Shown: positions 16,560 to 24,693, counted from the first letter of the stretch. The stretch is 63,062 nucleotides of DNA from JACDAN01 sp035535195 (GCA_035535195.1 DATLQK010000084.1:1-63062), one strand, 5' to 3'. Notes: generated by a model from the sequence alone, not told the origin. Translations and numbers: made by a program.

Positions 16560-17677
16560 CCGAGCTCCTCTCCTACCGCGAGCAGTTCCCGATCCTCGCG
16601 GAGACGAACTACCTGATCAGCCACTCCCTCGGCCCCATGCCGCTCGAGGCGAAAGCCCGGCTCGACGAGTACGCCCACACCTGGTCGACGCGCGGCATCC
16701 GCGCGTGGCGCGAAGGGTGGTGGGAGACGCCGATCACGATCGGCGACAAGATCGCGCGGCTGATCGGCGCGCCGCCCGGGTCCGTCGTGATGCACCAGAA
16801 CGTGACGATCGCCGCGGCCGTCGTCCTCTCCTGCTTCCCCTTCGGCGGTGAACGGCGCCGCATCGTGTACGGGGACGGCGAGTTCCCGTCGGTCCGGTAC
16901 GTGATGCAGGGCGCCGGCGCCGAGGTCGTCGTCGTCCCGGGCCAAGAGGAGCTCCTCGAGGCGATCGACGAGCGGACGCAGCTCGTCCTGCTCAGCCACG
17001 TGCTCTTCCGCACCGGGCTGATCCAGGACGTCGAGCCGGTGATCCGGCGGACACACGAGGCGGGGGCGCACGTGCTCCTCGACGCCTACCAGTCCGTCGG
17101 CGCGGTCCCGCTCGACGTCGGCTCGCTCCGCGTCGACTTCGCCACCGGCGGCAGCGTCAAGTGGCTCTGCGGCGGCCCGGGCGCGGGCTGGCTCTACATC
17201 CGGCCGGATCTCGCGGAGCGACTCGAGCCCGGTTTCGTCGGCTGGCAGGCGCACGCCGAGCCGTTCGCCTTCGAGCCGGAAATCCGCCACGCGGCCGGTG
17301 CGGCCCGCTTCCTCACCGGCACGCCGAACGTGCCCGCGCTCTACGCCGCCTCGGCCGGCTACGACATCGTCCACGAGGTCGGCGTCGATCGGATCCGCGC
17401 CCGCTCCCTCGAGCTGACCGACCGCCTGATCCGCCGACTCGACGAGGCTGGGCTCGAGCTCGTCAGCCCGCGCGAGGCCGAGCGGCGGGGCGGCACGGTG
17501 GTCGTGCGCGTTCCGGACCCGCCGGCGGTCTACGCCGAGATGGAGCGCCGAGCAATCCTCGCCGACGTCCGCCCCGACGTCGGCATCCGCCTTGGCCCGC
17601 ACTTCTTCACCACGGACGACGAGGTGGACGAGGCGGCTGCCGTGATTACCGAACTCGCAGCTAAGGCCGTCGCCTAA
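16556..17677 (+). CDS. Class V aminotransferase / kynureninase-like PLP enzyme
   Basis: 373 residues, GTG start. The fold-type I pattern is clear: D176 in LLDAYQSVGAVP would contact the pyridine nitrogen, and K202 in GGSVKWLCGGPGAGWLY is the predicted Schiff-base lysine. The sequence resembles kynureninase and cysteine-desulfurase-like proteins, but the substrate is uncertain. It is the last gene of the exporter operon and is followed by a strong hairpin. Confidence 0.82.
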   Translation: MTELLSYREQFPILAETNYLISHSLGPMPLEAKARLDEYAHTWSTRGIRAWREGWWETPITIGDKIARLIGAPPGSVVMHQNVTIAAAVVLSCFPFGGERRRIVYGDGEFPSVRYVMQGAGAEVVVVPGQEELLEAIDERTQLVLLSHVLFRTGLIQDVEPVIRRTHEAGAHVLLDAYQSVGAVPLDVGSLRVDFATGGSVKWLCGGPGAGWLYIRPDLAERLEPGFVGWQAHAEPFAFEPEIRHAAGAARFLTGTPNVPALYAASAGYDIVHEVGVDRIRARSLELTDRLIRRLDEAGLELVSPREAERRGGTVVVRVPDPPAVYAEMERRAILADVRPDVGIRLGPHFFTTDDEVDEAAAVITELAAKAVA

Positions 17678-17684
17678 GCCGTCG

Positions 17685-17707
17685 CGGAGCGGGCTTTGCC
17701 CGCTCCG
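17685..17707. terminator. Perfect 10-bp hairpin after the PLP enzyme gene
   Basis: CGGAGCGGGC (17685-17694), loop TTT, GCCCGCTCCG (17698-17707), 8 bp after the stop codon. No U-tract follows, so it is either a non-canonical terminator or an mRNA-stabilising 3' hairpin. Confidence 0.6.
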
Positions 17708-17778
17708 CTCACGGTGGCACTTGGGTTCGCGAATGCCGGGACGTCGCTGGCCGATCTGGGCCGTCCGGCCTTCACCTC

Positions 17779-17806
17779 TCGCGAAAAGTCGCGCGACTTT
17801 TCGCGA
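17779..17806. terminator. 28-bp perfect palindrome, core GAAAAGTC/GACTTTTC
   Basis: The two 14-nt halves are exact reverse complements: TCGCGAAAAGTCGC and its mirror. It lies 3 bp downstream of the minus-strand gene ending at 17809 and between convergent genes. The internal A4/T4 tracts make it a plausible bidirectional terminator. Near-copies occur at 24687-24714 and 30046-30074. Confidence 0.65.
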
Positions 17807-17808
17807 AA

Positions 17809-18300
17809 TTACTCGGCAGGCTCGTTGGGGTCTTCCTCCTCGGCGAGCTTGACCGAGCCCCGCAGCGTCGTCTCGAAGTGGCGCTGCTGGATCGGGATCG
17901 CCCAGTCGACGAGCTGCTTGACCTGCGAGTTCCGCGCGCGATCGCCCATCACGCCGACGATCTCCCAGTGCCCGATTTCGCCGGCTTCGGCCATCGTCAG
18001 AAACTCGAAGCCGTCGAGCCCGTCGGCGTCGTCGCCGAGGTAGGTCTGCATCATCTCGGTCGCTTCCCGCTTCGTCTCGCGCGCCTTCTCGAGGATCGCG
18101 GTCTTCTTGCCGTCGAGCTCCTCGACGAGGGACGTCGTCCGCTGCTCGGTCTCGGCTGCCTCGTCGCGCATCTGCTGCAGCTGCTGCTTGAGCTCGTCGT
18201 CCTCGACGAGCTTCTCGACCTTCTGGGTCGCGCCCTGCGCCGCCATAGCGAGCCCCAGGACCTCCGCGAGCTTGGTGTCGAGGTTCGTCAGTTCAGCCAT
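17809..18300 (-). CDS. Ferritin-like/DUF892-style helical protein (function uncertain)
   Basis: 163 residues from ATG 18300, chosen because GAGGAGGGG lies about 8 nt upstream; an in-frame GTG at 18309 is embedded in that site. The sequence is almost entirely helical and charged (NLDTKLAEVLGLAMAAQGATQKVEKLV), with acidic and histidine residues spaced as in di-iron ferritin-like bundles (EAGEIGHWEIV, QRHFE). This suggests a YciF/DUF892-type fold, but I cannot prove metal binding. It is a monocistronic gene ending at the 28-bp palindrome. Confidence 0.65.
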   Translation of the reverse strand: MAELTNLDTKLAEVLGLAMAAQGATQKVEKLVEDDELKQQLQQMRDEAAETEQRTTSLVEELDGKKTAILEKARETKREATEMMQTYLGDDADGLDGFEFLTMAEAGEIGHWEIVGVMGDRARNSQVKQLVDWAIPIQQRHFETTLRGSVKLAEEEDPNEPAE

Positions 18301-18363
18301 TGCTTCCACCCCTCCTCGGGTCGTCGGTGCGCGGTGAACTACCCGCCGCGCCGGAGACGAAAC

Positions 18364-18990
18364 TCAGACTGCGAGCTTCCGGGCGTAGAAGCCCTCGGCC
18401 AGGCCGCTCGGCGAGTTGCACTCCATCCCGCGGATCCGCATCAGCCCGCGGAAGAGGTCCTCGCTGAACCAACGCTTGCCGCGCTGGGAGGGGAACGACT
18501 CCATCAGCAGCTCGATCTTGCGGCGCGCCACTTCCTCGTCGAGGTCGAAGAAGACGTTCGGTGCGCCGAGGTCGCCGTCGTACTTCGGGATCTCGTACTC
18601 GAGGATCAAGTGGTCGCGGAAGGTGTTCCAGGTGAGCTCGGCGACGAGCCGGTGGTCCTGGTGGCGGTCGGCGCCGTGGTGTGTGAGCACGAGGCCCGGC
18701 TCGAAGCGCCCCTTCAGTTCCTCGAAGAACTCTTTCACCTCGGGCCCGTAGCGGAAGAAGGCGTCGCGGAAGCCCTGCACGTCGGCGACCGCGCCGAAGG
18801 CGTCGGCGCTCGCCCGCGCCTCGTCGGCCCGCTCGCCGCTCGCGCTCAGGACGACCCAGTGGAGCTCGAGCGCCTCGACGGACTGCGCGAGGCGAAGCAG
18901 TGTCCCGCCGCACCCGATCTCGATGTCGTCGGCGTGCGAGCCGATCGCGAGGACGCGCAGCCTCGGCGCCTCGAGCGCGAGCTTCAGCAA
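18364..18990 (-). CDS. PIG-L/LmbE family deacetylase
   Basis: 208 residues with the PIG-L metal motif near the N-terminus (GSHADDIEIGCGG, a variant of AHxDD) and the third ligand in HHGADRHQDHRLV. The family deacetylates N-acetylglucosaminyl conjugates (mycothiol MshB/Mca, GPI-type or antibiotic intermediates). It starts 4 bp after the stop of the sugar nucleotidyltransferase, so the two enzymes are very probably co-expressed and act on the same glycan or sugar pathway. The precise substrate is unknown. Confidence 0.85.
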   Translation of the reverse strand: MLKLALEAPRLRVLAIGSHADDIEIGCGGTLLRLAQSVEALELHWVVLSASGERADEARASADAFGAVADVQGFRDAFFRYGPEVKEFFEELKGRFEPGLVLTHHGADRHQDHRLVAELTWNTFRDHLILEYEIPKYDGDLGAPNVFFDLDEEVARRKIELLMESFPSQRGKRWFSEDLFRGLMRIRGMECNSPSGLAEGFYARKLAV

Positions 18991-18994
18991 GGCC

Positions 18995-19720
18995 TCAGGC
19001 CGAGGCGGCCGCTGGCCCGGAGCGCTCCCAGACCTGCCAGACGCTGCCGCCGCTCTCCACGAGCGACTCGAGGTTCTGCTTGTCCTTGAGTGTGTCCATC
19101 GGCGCCCAGAAGCCTTCGTAAGCGTAGGACACGAGCTGGTCGGCGCCGATCAGCCGCTCGAACATCTCCGGCATGTCCTCGCCCGGCTCGAGATAGTCGA
19201 AGACGTCGGCGCGGAAGACGAAGTAGCCGCCGTTGATCCAGATCCCGGTCCGGGCGACGTCGTGGAAGCCGGTGACGCTCGGCCCCTCGGACTCGACCAC
19301 GTTGAAGGTGTAGTTGGGGCGGACGGCGAGGAGGCTCGCGACCTTGCCTTGCTCAGCGTGGTGGTCGATGAGCAGGGGGAGCGGGACGTCGGTGACCGTG
19401 TCGCCGTAGTTCGCGAGGAAGATTTTCTCGTCGGCAAGCCGGTCCTTAACCGCATAGAACCGCTCGCCGATCGAGGCGTCGAGCGGCGTGTCCACGAACT
19501 CGACGTTCCAGCCGTGCCCCGTCCGCTCGAAGTAGTCCTTGATCACGCCCGCCTGGTGGCCCACGCAGACCACGAACTCGCGGTGCCCGAAGTGGGCGTA
19601 GTACTTCATGATGTGCCACAGGAGCGGCCGCCCGCCGATCGGGACCATGGGCTTCGGCAGCGAGCCCACGGCTCCCCGCAAGCGCATGCCTTGCCCACCA
19701 CAGAAGAGGACGACCTTCAC
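18995..19720 (-). CDS. Glucose-1-phosphate cytidylyltransferase-like sugar nucleotidyltransferase
   Basis: 241 residues from GTG 19720, which follows GAGGAA and gives the canonical start MKVVLFCGGQGMRLR; a GTG at 19741 would add seven residues. The conserved LPKPMVPIGGRPLLWHIMKYY and VVCVGHQAGVIKDYF match RfbF-type enzymes that make CDP-glucose; a WINGGYFVF motif is also present. No CDP-glucose 4,6-dehydratase is nearby. It is paired with a PIG-L deacetylase gene downstream. Confidence 0.85.
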   Translation of the reverse strand: MKVVLFCGGQGMRLRGAVGSLPKPMVPIGGRPLLWHIMKYYAHFGHREFVVCVGHQAGVIKDYFERTGHGWNVEFVDTPLDASIGERFYAVKDRLADEKIFLANYGDTVTDVPLPLLIDHHAEQGKVASLLAVRPNYTFNVVESEGPSVTGFHDVARTGIWINGGYFVFRADVFDYLEPGEDMPEMFERLIGADQLVSYAYEGFWAPMDTLKDKQNLESLVESGGSVWQVWERSGPAAASA

Positions 19721-19762
19721 CCGTTCCTCAGCTTGAGCCACGAAGCCGTTGCCGGGGATCCC

Positions 19763-20428
19763 TCAACCGGGTGATAGAAGCTCACGGAGCTGCTGCGCAT
19801 AGCGCGGGGCCGTCGGCTCGTCCTCGTGCCTGAAGTACGCGAAGACCTCGATCCCCGCCTGGAGCAGGGGTCGGATCCGCTGCGCCCACTCCTGGAGCTC
19901 GGCGTCCTCGTACGGAGGCTCGCGGAACCGTAGGTAGCGGAAGCGAGCGGGGCCGTCCAGGGCGTTCACGCACACCGCGTTCTCCGGGAGTTCGGTTTCG
20001 ATTCCCTCCCACGAGTCGTGGCGGAAGTCGAAGGCGATCCTGAGCGAGGGGTCGATCGACCCGAGCGCGAGCTGCAGAAAGCCCTCGTCGCGCGTCGATC
20101 CGATCAGCGCGCGAATCGGCCCGAGGCGGTCGCCCAGCCTCGTCACACGCTCCTCGAAGGTGGCGAAGTCGCTCGTCCGGTAGGCGTTCAGTTTCGGGGC
20201 AAAGGTGAAGCCCGGCGGCGTCAGTTCCGCCCACCGCTCGAACTGATGCTCCGCCGGCAGCCGGTAGCCGGTCGTGTTGAGCTCGACGGTCGTGAGTCGC
20301 TCCGCGTAGTGGCGCAGGAACTCGTTCGGCTTCGCCTCCGGGGGGTAGAAGCCGGGCTTCCAGGTCGGATAGCTCCAGCCGGAGGTGCCGACAGATGCCC
20401 TCGTTACACTCGGCGAGATGGCGGTCAC
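19763..20428 (-). CDS. DUF72 family protein
   Basis: About 221 residues with the DUF72 signature VGTSGWSYPTWKPGFYP near the N-terminus, VELNTTGYRLP, FTFAPKLNAYRT, IAFDFRHDSW and the C-terminal VFAYFRHEDEPTAPRYAQQL. These proteins adopt a TIM-barrel-like fold of unknown function. No ATG precedes the conserved start; the nearest plausible codon is GTG 20428, which overlaps the divergent thyX start by up to 11 bp, so the true start is uncertain. Confidence 0.83.
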   Translation of the reverse strand: MTAISPSVTRASVGTSGWSYPTWKPGFYPPEAKPNEFLRHYAERLTTVELNTTGYRLPAEHQFERWAELTPPGFTFAPKLNAYRTSDFATFEERVTRLGDRLGPIRALIGSTRDEGFLQLALGSIDPSLRIAFDFRHDSWEGIETELPENAVCVNALDGPARFRYLRFREPPYEDAELQEWAQRIRPLLQAGIEVFAYFRHEDEPTAPRYAQQLRELLSPG

Positions 20429-21125
20429 ACCCGAAGTGATAGCCCAGGGGTCGATCCCGGTCCTCGACCACGGCTTCGTCCGGCTGGACGACGCGATGGC
20501 CGACGACCTCTCGGTCGTGAACGGCGCACGGGTCAGCTTCGCGCGACACAAGACGGAGCTGGACGACTCCGACGCCGGCCTGATCAGGTTTCTGATGCGC
20601 GAGCGGCACGGGACCCCGTTCGAGCACAACTCGTTCCGGTTCCACATCCGCGCGCCGATCTTCGTCGCCCGCGAGTGGTTCCGGCACCGAGTCGGCTCGT
20701 TCAACGAGTTCTCGATGCGCTACGCCCGTGCGACCGACGACTTCTACGTGCCGGCGCCCGAGGACGTCCGCACGCAGATCGGAAAGCCCGGCGCGTACTC
20801 GTTCGAGCCGGTCTCGGACGAGATCGCCGAGACCACGCGCGACGAGCTCCGGCAGGTTTACGAGGCTGCCTACGCGACGTACGAGAAGCTCGTCGAGCTG
20901 GGCGTCGCGCGCGAGCTCGCCAGGGCTGCGCTGCCCGTCGGCGCCTACACCGAGTTCTACTGGACGGTGAACGCCCGGGCGCTCATGAACTTCCTCTCGC
21001 TGCGGAACTCCGAGACGGCGCAGCGCGAGATCCGGCGTTACGCCGAGGCGTGCGAGCACTTCTTCTCCGAGCGGATGCCGATCACGTACGAGGCGTTCGT
21101 GGCGTCCGGCCGGACCAGCCCCTGA
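20418..21125 (+). CDS. thyX: FAD-dependent thymidylate synthase ThyX
   Basis: Makes dTMP from dUMP using methylene-tetrahydrofolate and FAD. The 235-residue product carries the ThyX signature RHR at 89-91 extended as RHRVGSFNEFSMRY, and aligns with the Thermotoga protein in its N-terminus (IPVLDHGFVRLDDAMADDLSVVNGARVSF region). ATG 20418 was used; GTG 20436 and ATG 20385 are alternatives. The start region overlaps that of the divergent DUF72 gene. No ThyA is seen in the window. Confidence 0.94.
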   Translation: MAVTPEVIAQGSIPVLDHGFVRLDDAMADDLSVVNGARVSFARHKTELDDSDAGLIRFLMRERHGTPFEHNSFRFHIRAPIFVAREWFRHRVGSFNEFSMRYARATDDFYVPAPEDVRTQIGKPGAYSFEPVSDEIAETTRDELRQVYEAAYATYEKLVELGVARELARAALPVGAYTEFYWTVNARALMNFLSLRNSETAQREIRRYAEACEHFFSERMPITYEAFVASGRTSP

Positions 21126-21129
21126 CGGC

Positions 21130-21750
21130 CTAGGCAGTCGACCAGAGGACCCGGGTGTCGTCCTTGGTCTTGGCGTGCCAGTGCGTGACCGCCCAGCCGT
21201 CGAAGCCCTCGAGGTCGTACGCCGCGACCAGGTCGATTGTGTTCGTGCCCCGGTCGCCGACGTTGAAGGTCGTGCAGGTCACGATCGGCTTCCCGTGCTT
21301 GGTCAGCGCGAGGGTGTAGTAGTCGCCGTCCGGCACCGGCGAAAGTCCGCGGACGGTGATCAGCATCGGCGTGTTTCCGTCGGCATCAATCTCGCCGACG
21401 CTGACGACCCCGGTCGACTGCCCCTGGCCGTGGAGCACGACCGTCCTCGTCACCTTGAGTGACTCGGTCCCGCCGTTCGATTGGTTGTTGCCGGCGAAAT
21501 AGCCGACGGCGAAGGAGGCGAGCACGAGGGTGGCCGCGAGGACGAGCGCCGCGCCGAGCCGTCGTGGCGGCAGCCAGGCGACGTCCGCCTCGTCGTCAGG
21601 CTCCTCCTCAGGCGGCGCCACCGAGGCCAGCGTGGGCGAGAGCTCGGGCGGCGGCCCCGCCTCCCGCAACAGCTCGTGCACCCGGCGCAGCCGAGCCTGC
21701 TCCTCGGGGGTCTCCACGCCCTCGACCAGGTCGTCGAACTCGGGTGTCAC
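21130..21750 (-). CDS. RskA-like anti-sigma factor
   Basis: 206 residues from GTG 21750, overlapping the sigma factor stop (GTGA). An N-terminal cytoplasmic helical region (FDDLVEGVETPEEQARLRRV), one membrane segment (LGAALVLAATLVLASFAVGYF, about 96-116) and an extracytoplasmic beta-rich domain (SLKVTRTVVLHGQGQ...TVRGLSPVPDGDYYTLALTKHGKPI) match the anti-sigma-K type. There is no HxxxCxxC zinc motif. It should hold the adjacent ECF sigma factor inactive until degraded. Confidence 0.85.
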   Translation of the reverse strand: MTPEFDDLVEGVETPEEQARLRRVHELLREAGPPPELSPTLASVAPPEEEPDDEADVAWLPPRRLGAALVLAATLVLASFAVGYFAGNNQSNGGTESLKVTRTVVLHGQGQSTGVVSVGEIDADGNTPMLITVRGLSPVPDGDYYTLALTKHGKPIVTCTTFNVGDRGTNTIDLVAAYDLEGFDGWAVTHWHAKTKDDTRVLWSTA

Positions 21751-22355
21751 AGCACGTCCTCCAGCGTGTCGGCGAGCCGGGCGAGCCCGGTGCGCGTTCG
21801 GGTCTTCACCGTGCCGAGCGGGATGTGGAGCAGCTCGGCGATCTCCGACTGCGAGCGCCCGCCCCAGTAGGCGAGCTCGATCACCGATCGCTCGTTCTCC
21901 GGCAGCTTGGCGAGGGCGCTGTGCACGCGCCACGCGACCCAGCCGGACTCGGCGCGGTCCGCCGGCGTCATCTCGTCGGCCTGTTCCTCGCCGGCCTCGA
22001 CCGGTGGTTCACGGCGCGTGCGGCCGTTGTCCACGATCGCGTTGCGGGCGACCGCGTAGAGCCACGGCGCGCCGGGCCCGCGCTCGGGCTTGTAGCTGCC
22101 GGCGGCGCGCCAGATCGACGCGAACGTCTCCTGCACTGCGTCCTCGGCCCGGCCGCGGTCCCCCAGCCGTCGCAGCGCCAGTCCGAAGACGGGGCGCGCG
22201 TACCGGCGGTAGAGGGCGTCGAAGGCGGTGCGGTCACCGGAGCCGACGCGGGTGATGAGCTCGCCGTCGCTGACGTTCGAATACACGTGGCGAATGGTGG
22301 CGTCTTTGGGGTCGGGCGGCAAGCGCCTCTCGTGGGCCGCAGTCGTGAGACTCAT
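21747..22355 (-). CDS. ECF-type RNA polymerase sigma factor
   Basis: 202 residues from ATG 22355. Region 2 is AFDALYRRYARPVFGLALRRLGDRGRAEDAVQETF (split here only by reading position), followed by IWRAAGSYKPERG and WLYAVARNAIVD. Region 4 is LPENERSVIELAYWGG then SQSEIAELLHIPLGTVKTR. It is close to the SigK/RpoE-like group. The partner anti-sigma gene is translationally coupled downstream. The regulon cannot be inferred here. Confidence 0.92.
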   Translation of the reverse strand: MSLTTAAHERRLPPDPKDATIRHVYSNVSDGELITRVGSGDRTAFDALYRRYARPVFGLALRRLGDRGRAEDAVQETFASIWRAAGSYKPERGPGAPWLYAVARNAIVDNGRTRREPPVEAGEEQADEMTPADRAESGWVAWRVHSALAKLPENERSVIELAYWGGRSQSEIAELLHIPLGTVKTRTRTGLARLADTLEDVL

Positions 22356-22363
22356 CCGAGGTT

Positions 22364-23023
22364 CTACGGCTTTGCAAGGTGCGTGGATTGGAGCAGGCGG
22401 CCGCCGTCGACGACCAGCGTCGTGCCGGTGACGAAGTCGGCTCCAGTGAGAAAGAGAACCGCTTCGGCGACATCGTCCGGCGAGCCCACGCGGCCGAGCA
22501 GGGTCTCCGCCGCGCGGCGCTCTTCCTGGTCCGGATCGACGGCCACCGGCCCAGGCGCGACGCCGCAGACGCGCACCTCCGGCGCGAGCGCACGCGCGAA
22601 GACGCGGGTCAGCATCGCCTGTGCCGCCTTGGCGGCGCAGTGCGGGGCGAACGAGGGCCACGGCTGGTACGCCGCGACGTCCTCGATCATCACGACCACC
22701 CCCCTCGCGTCCCGCAGGTGGGGCGCAGCGGCCTGCGTGACGAAGAAGCTGCCCTTTGCGGTCGCGCCGAACGCAGCGTCCCAGTCGGCCTCGCCGACCT
22801 CTTCCACTGGCATCGGCCGGAACCCTTCCGCGGCTGCGTTGACGAGGAGGTCGAGGCCCCCGAGCCGCTCCACCGCGTTCCGCACGACGGTCTGCGCGCC
22901 CTCGGCGGTGGAGAGGTCGCCGTCTGCGCGTCCCGCTGCGACGACTTCCCAGCCGGCACGCTGAAGCCGGGCGGCGACCGCCGACCCCAGTTTCCCCGTT
23001 CCGCCGGTGACAAGGGTTCGCAT
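22364..23023 (-). CDS. SDR-family protein lacking the usual catalytic Ser/Tyr
   Basis: 219 residues of classical short-chain dehydrogenase architecture: nucleotide-binding TGGTGKLGSAV (residues 6-16), VNAAAEG after strand 4 and a C-terminal GPVAVDPDQEERRAAET loop; the alignment is closest in style to pteridine-reductase/FabG-like proteins. The catalytic YxxxK is H128-C-A-A-K132, with His in place of Tyr, and the Ser position falls on E114/D115. It may be a non-catalytic or altered enzyme. It ends 8 bp upstream of the sigma factor start and is probably co-transcribed with it. Confidence 0.8.
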   Translation of the reverse strand: MRTLVTGGTGKLGSAVAARLQRAGWEVVAAGRADGDLSTAEGAQTVVRNAVERLGGLDLLVNAAAEGFRPMPVEEVGEADWDAAFGATAKGSFFVTQAAAPHLRDARGVVVMIEDVAAYQPWPSFAPHCAAKAAQAMLTRVFARALAPEVRVCGVAPGPVAVDPDQEERRAAETLLGRVGSPDDVAEAVLFLTGADFVTGTTLVVDGGRLLQSTHLAKP

Positions 23024-23124
23024 TCCGGAAAAGAACTGTAAGGAGTTGATGGGGGCGGTAATGAGCTGCGGCTCGAGCGGGCAGTCTTCGTCTACAGCGC
23101 TTCGATGAAGGGGGTTCTCGGGAC

Positions 23125-23991
23125 ATGAAGAAGGCTCTACTGCTCGTCGTCGCCGCCCTGGGTCTTGCCGCAGCAGGTGTCGCGTTCGCGGCCGTGACAC
23201 GGGTTGTGACGATCAAGGCGGCCGGGTTCAGCCCGGCCGCGCGCACGATTCAGACCGGTGACAGCATCCGCTGGCGGAACGACGACACGGTCAACCACCA
23301 GGTCGTCGCCGACAACGGTTCGTTTGCCTCGCCGGTCCTGAGGCCGAAGGCGGCGTATACGAAGGCGTTCACGACGGCCGGCACGTATCGCTACCGCGAC
23401 GCGCTCGAGCCGGCGGAGCGTGGCACGATCGTCGTCCAGGGCCCGCCGCCCTCGGTCTCGATCGCGGCCTCGGCTCCGACGGTGTTCTTCGGCGGCGGGG
23501 GCGTCCGGCTCGCGGGGACGATCTCCAGCCAGGCGGCGAACCAGGACGTCACCGTCTGGGCCCAGCCGTACGGTCTGACCTCATTCGTCAAGGTCGCGGA
23601 CCTGAAGACGGCCGCCGGGGGTGCCTGGGATTGGTCGACGACGCCGAGCGTCCTCACCAGCTACCAGGCGCGGTGGGGCTCGAGGACGAGCCTGACCGTG
23701 CAGATCGGCGTCCGGCCGCGGCTGACGCTGATCCGGCGCGCGCCGTGGTTCGTCACCTCGGCGAAGGCCGGTCACTCGCTGGCGGGCCACTGGGTCTACA
23801 TCCAGCGGAAGTCCTCGCTCGGTCAGTGGGTCAACATCAAGAAGGTGCGCCTCGGCTCGACCGGCGCCAAGCGGTTCCAGCTGAAGCTGCCGCACGGCCG
23901 CAGCTTGCTCCGCGCCTTCCTGACGACGAACCAGGCCGGCACCGGCTACCTCTGGTCGAACAGCCGCTCGCTGGTCGTCCGCAAGCGATAG
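23125..23991 (+). CDS. Secreted cupredoxin-like protein with beta-domain C-terminus
   Basis: 288 residues with a clear signal peptide (KKALLLVVAALGLAAAGVAFA). Residues 25-105 resemble a plastocyanin/cupredoxin fold (VTIKAAGFSPAARTIQTGDS and WRNDDTVNHQVVADNGSF). His58 matches the first copper ligand, but the usual CxxH..M ligand loop reads YRYRDALEPAERG, so Cys and His are missing and type-1 copper binding is doubtful. Residues 115-288 are two beta-rich segments of the kind found in surface proteins. It is divergent from the SDR gene. Confidence 0.75.
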   Translation: MKKALLLVVAALGLAAAGVAFAAVTRVVTIKAAGFSPAARTIQTGDSIRWRNDDTVNHQVVADNGSFASPVLRPKAAYTKAFTTAGTYRYRDALEPAERGTIVVQGPPPSVSIAASAPTVFFGGGGVRLAGTISSQAANQDVTVWAQPYGLTSFVKVADLKTAAGGAWDWSTTPSVLTSYQARWGSRTSLTVQIGVRPRLTLIRRAPWFVTSAKAGHSLAGHWVYIQRKSSLGQWVNIKKVRLGSTGAKRFQLKLPHGRSLLRAFLTTNQAGTGYLWSNSRSLVVRKR

Positions 23992-24069
23992 GCACTCGGT
24001 ACGGCATTGGGGCCGGCGGGCGCGTCGTTATGCTCCCGCCGGCCCCGCTGCATTCGCGAAAGGAGTGCC

Positions 24070-24693
24070 TTGACGACGCTTGCGTTCAACCACGAAGAGA
24101 TCGCTCCACGCGAGCTCAAGCCACGTCTGTACGAGCTCGATGGCATCTCACGTGAGTCCGTCGAAGCGCACTACAAGCTCTACGAGGGGTACGTCGCGAA
24201 GCGGAACGAGATCCTGGGGCAGCTCGGCGCGGTGGACCTCTCGTCGGCGAACCAGGTCTACTCGGAGCTCCGGGCGCTCAAGGTCGATCTGACGTTCGCG
24301 ATCGGGGGGATCAAGAACCACGAGATCTACTTCGCGCATCTCGGCGGCGACGGCGGCGACCCGGACGGGGCGATCGAGGCGCTGATCGAGCGGGACTTCG
24401 GCTCGGTGCCCGCCTGGCGGGAGGACCTGAAAGCGACGGGGATGGCCGGCCGCGGTTGGGCCTGGACCGCGTACGACTGGGACGAGGGCCGGCTCTTCAA
24501 CTACCTCGGAGACACGCAGAACACGTATCCGATCTGGAACGCGACGCCGCTCGTCGCGCTCGACGTCTACGAGCACGCGTACTTCCTCGACTACCAGACC
24601 GACCGCGCCGGTTACATCGACGCGTTCTTCGCGAACCTCGACTGGGCGACGGTCAACGACTGGGTCACCGGCTACCAGATACCGCTTCGCTGA
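24070..24693 (+). CDS. Fe/Mn superoxide dismutase
   Basis: 207 residues from TTG 24070, placed 4 nt after AAAGGAG. Predicted metal ligands are H34 (EAHYKLYEGYV), H84 (KNHEIYFAHL), D165 and H169 (LDVYEHAYFLDY), the canonical set. The RGWAWTAYDW stretch replaces the usual GSGWxWL motif. No signal peptide, so cytoplasmic. Metal preference (Fe or Mn) cannot be decided. The stop codon lies inside a 12-bp hairpin stem. Confidence 0.9.
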   Translation: MTTLAFNHEEIAPRELKPRLYELDGISRESVEAHYKLYEGYVAKRNEILGQLGAVDLSSANQVYSELRALKVDLTFAIGGIKNHEIYFAHLGGDGGDPDGAIEALIERDFGSVPAWREDLKATGMAGRGWAWTAYDWDEGRLFNYLGDTQNTYPIWNATPLVALDVYEHAYFLDYQTDRAGYIDAFFANLDWATVNDWVTGYQIPLR

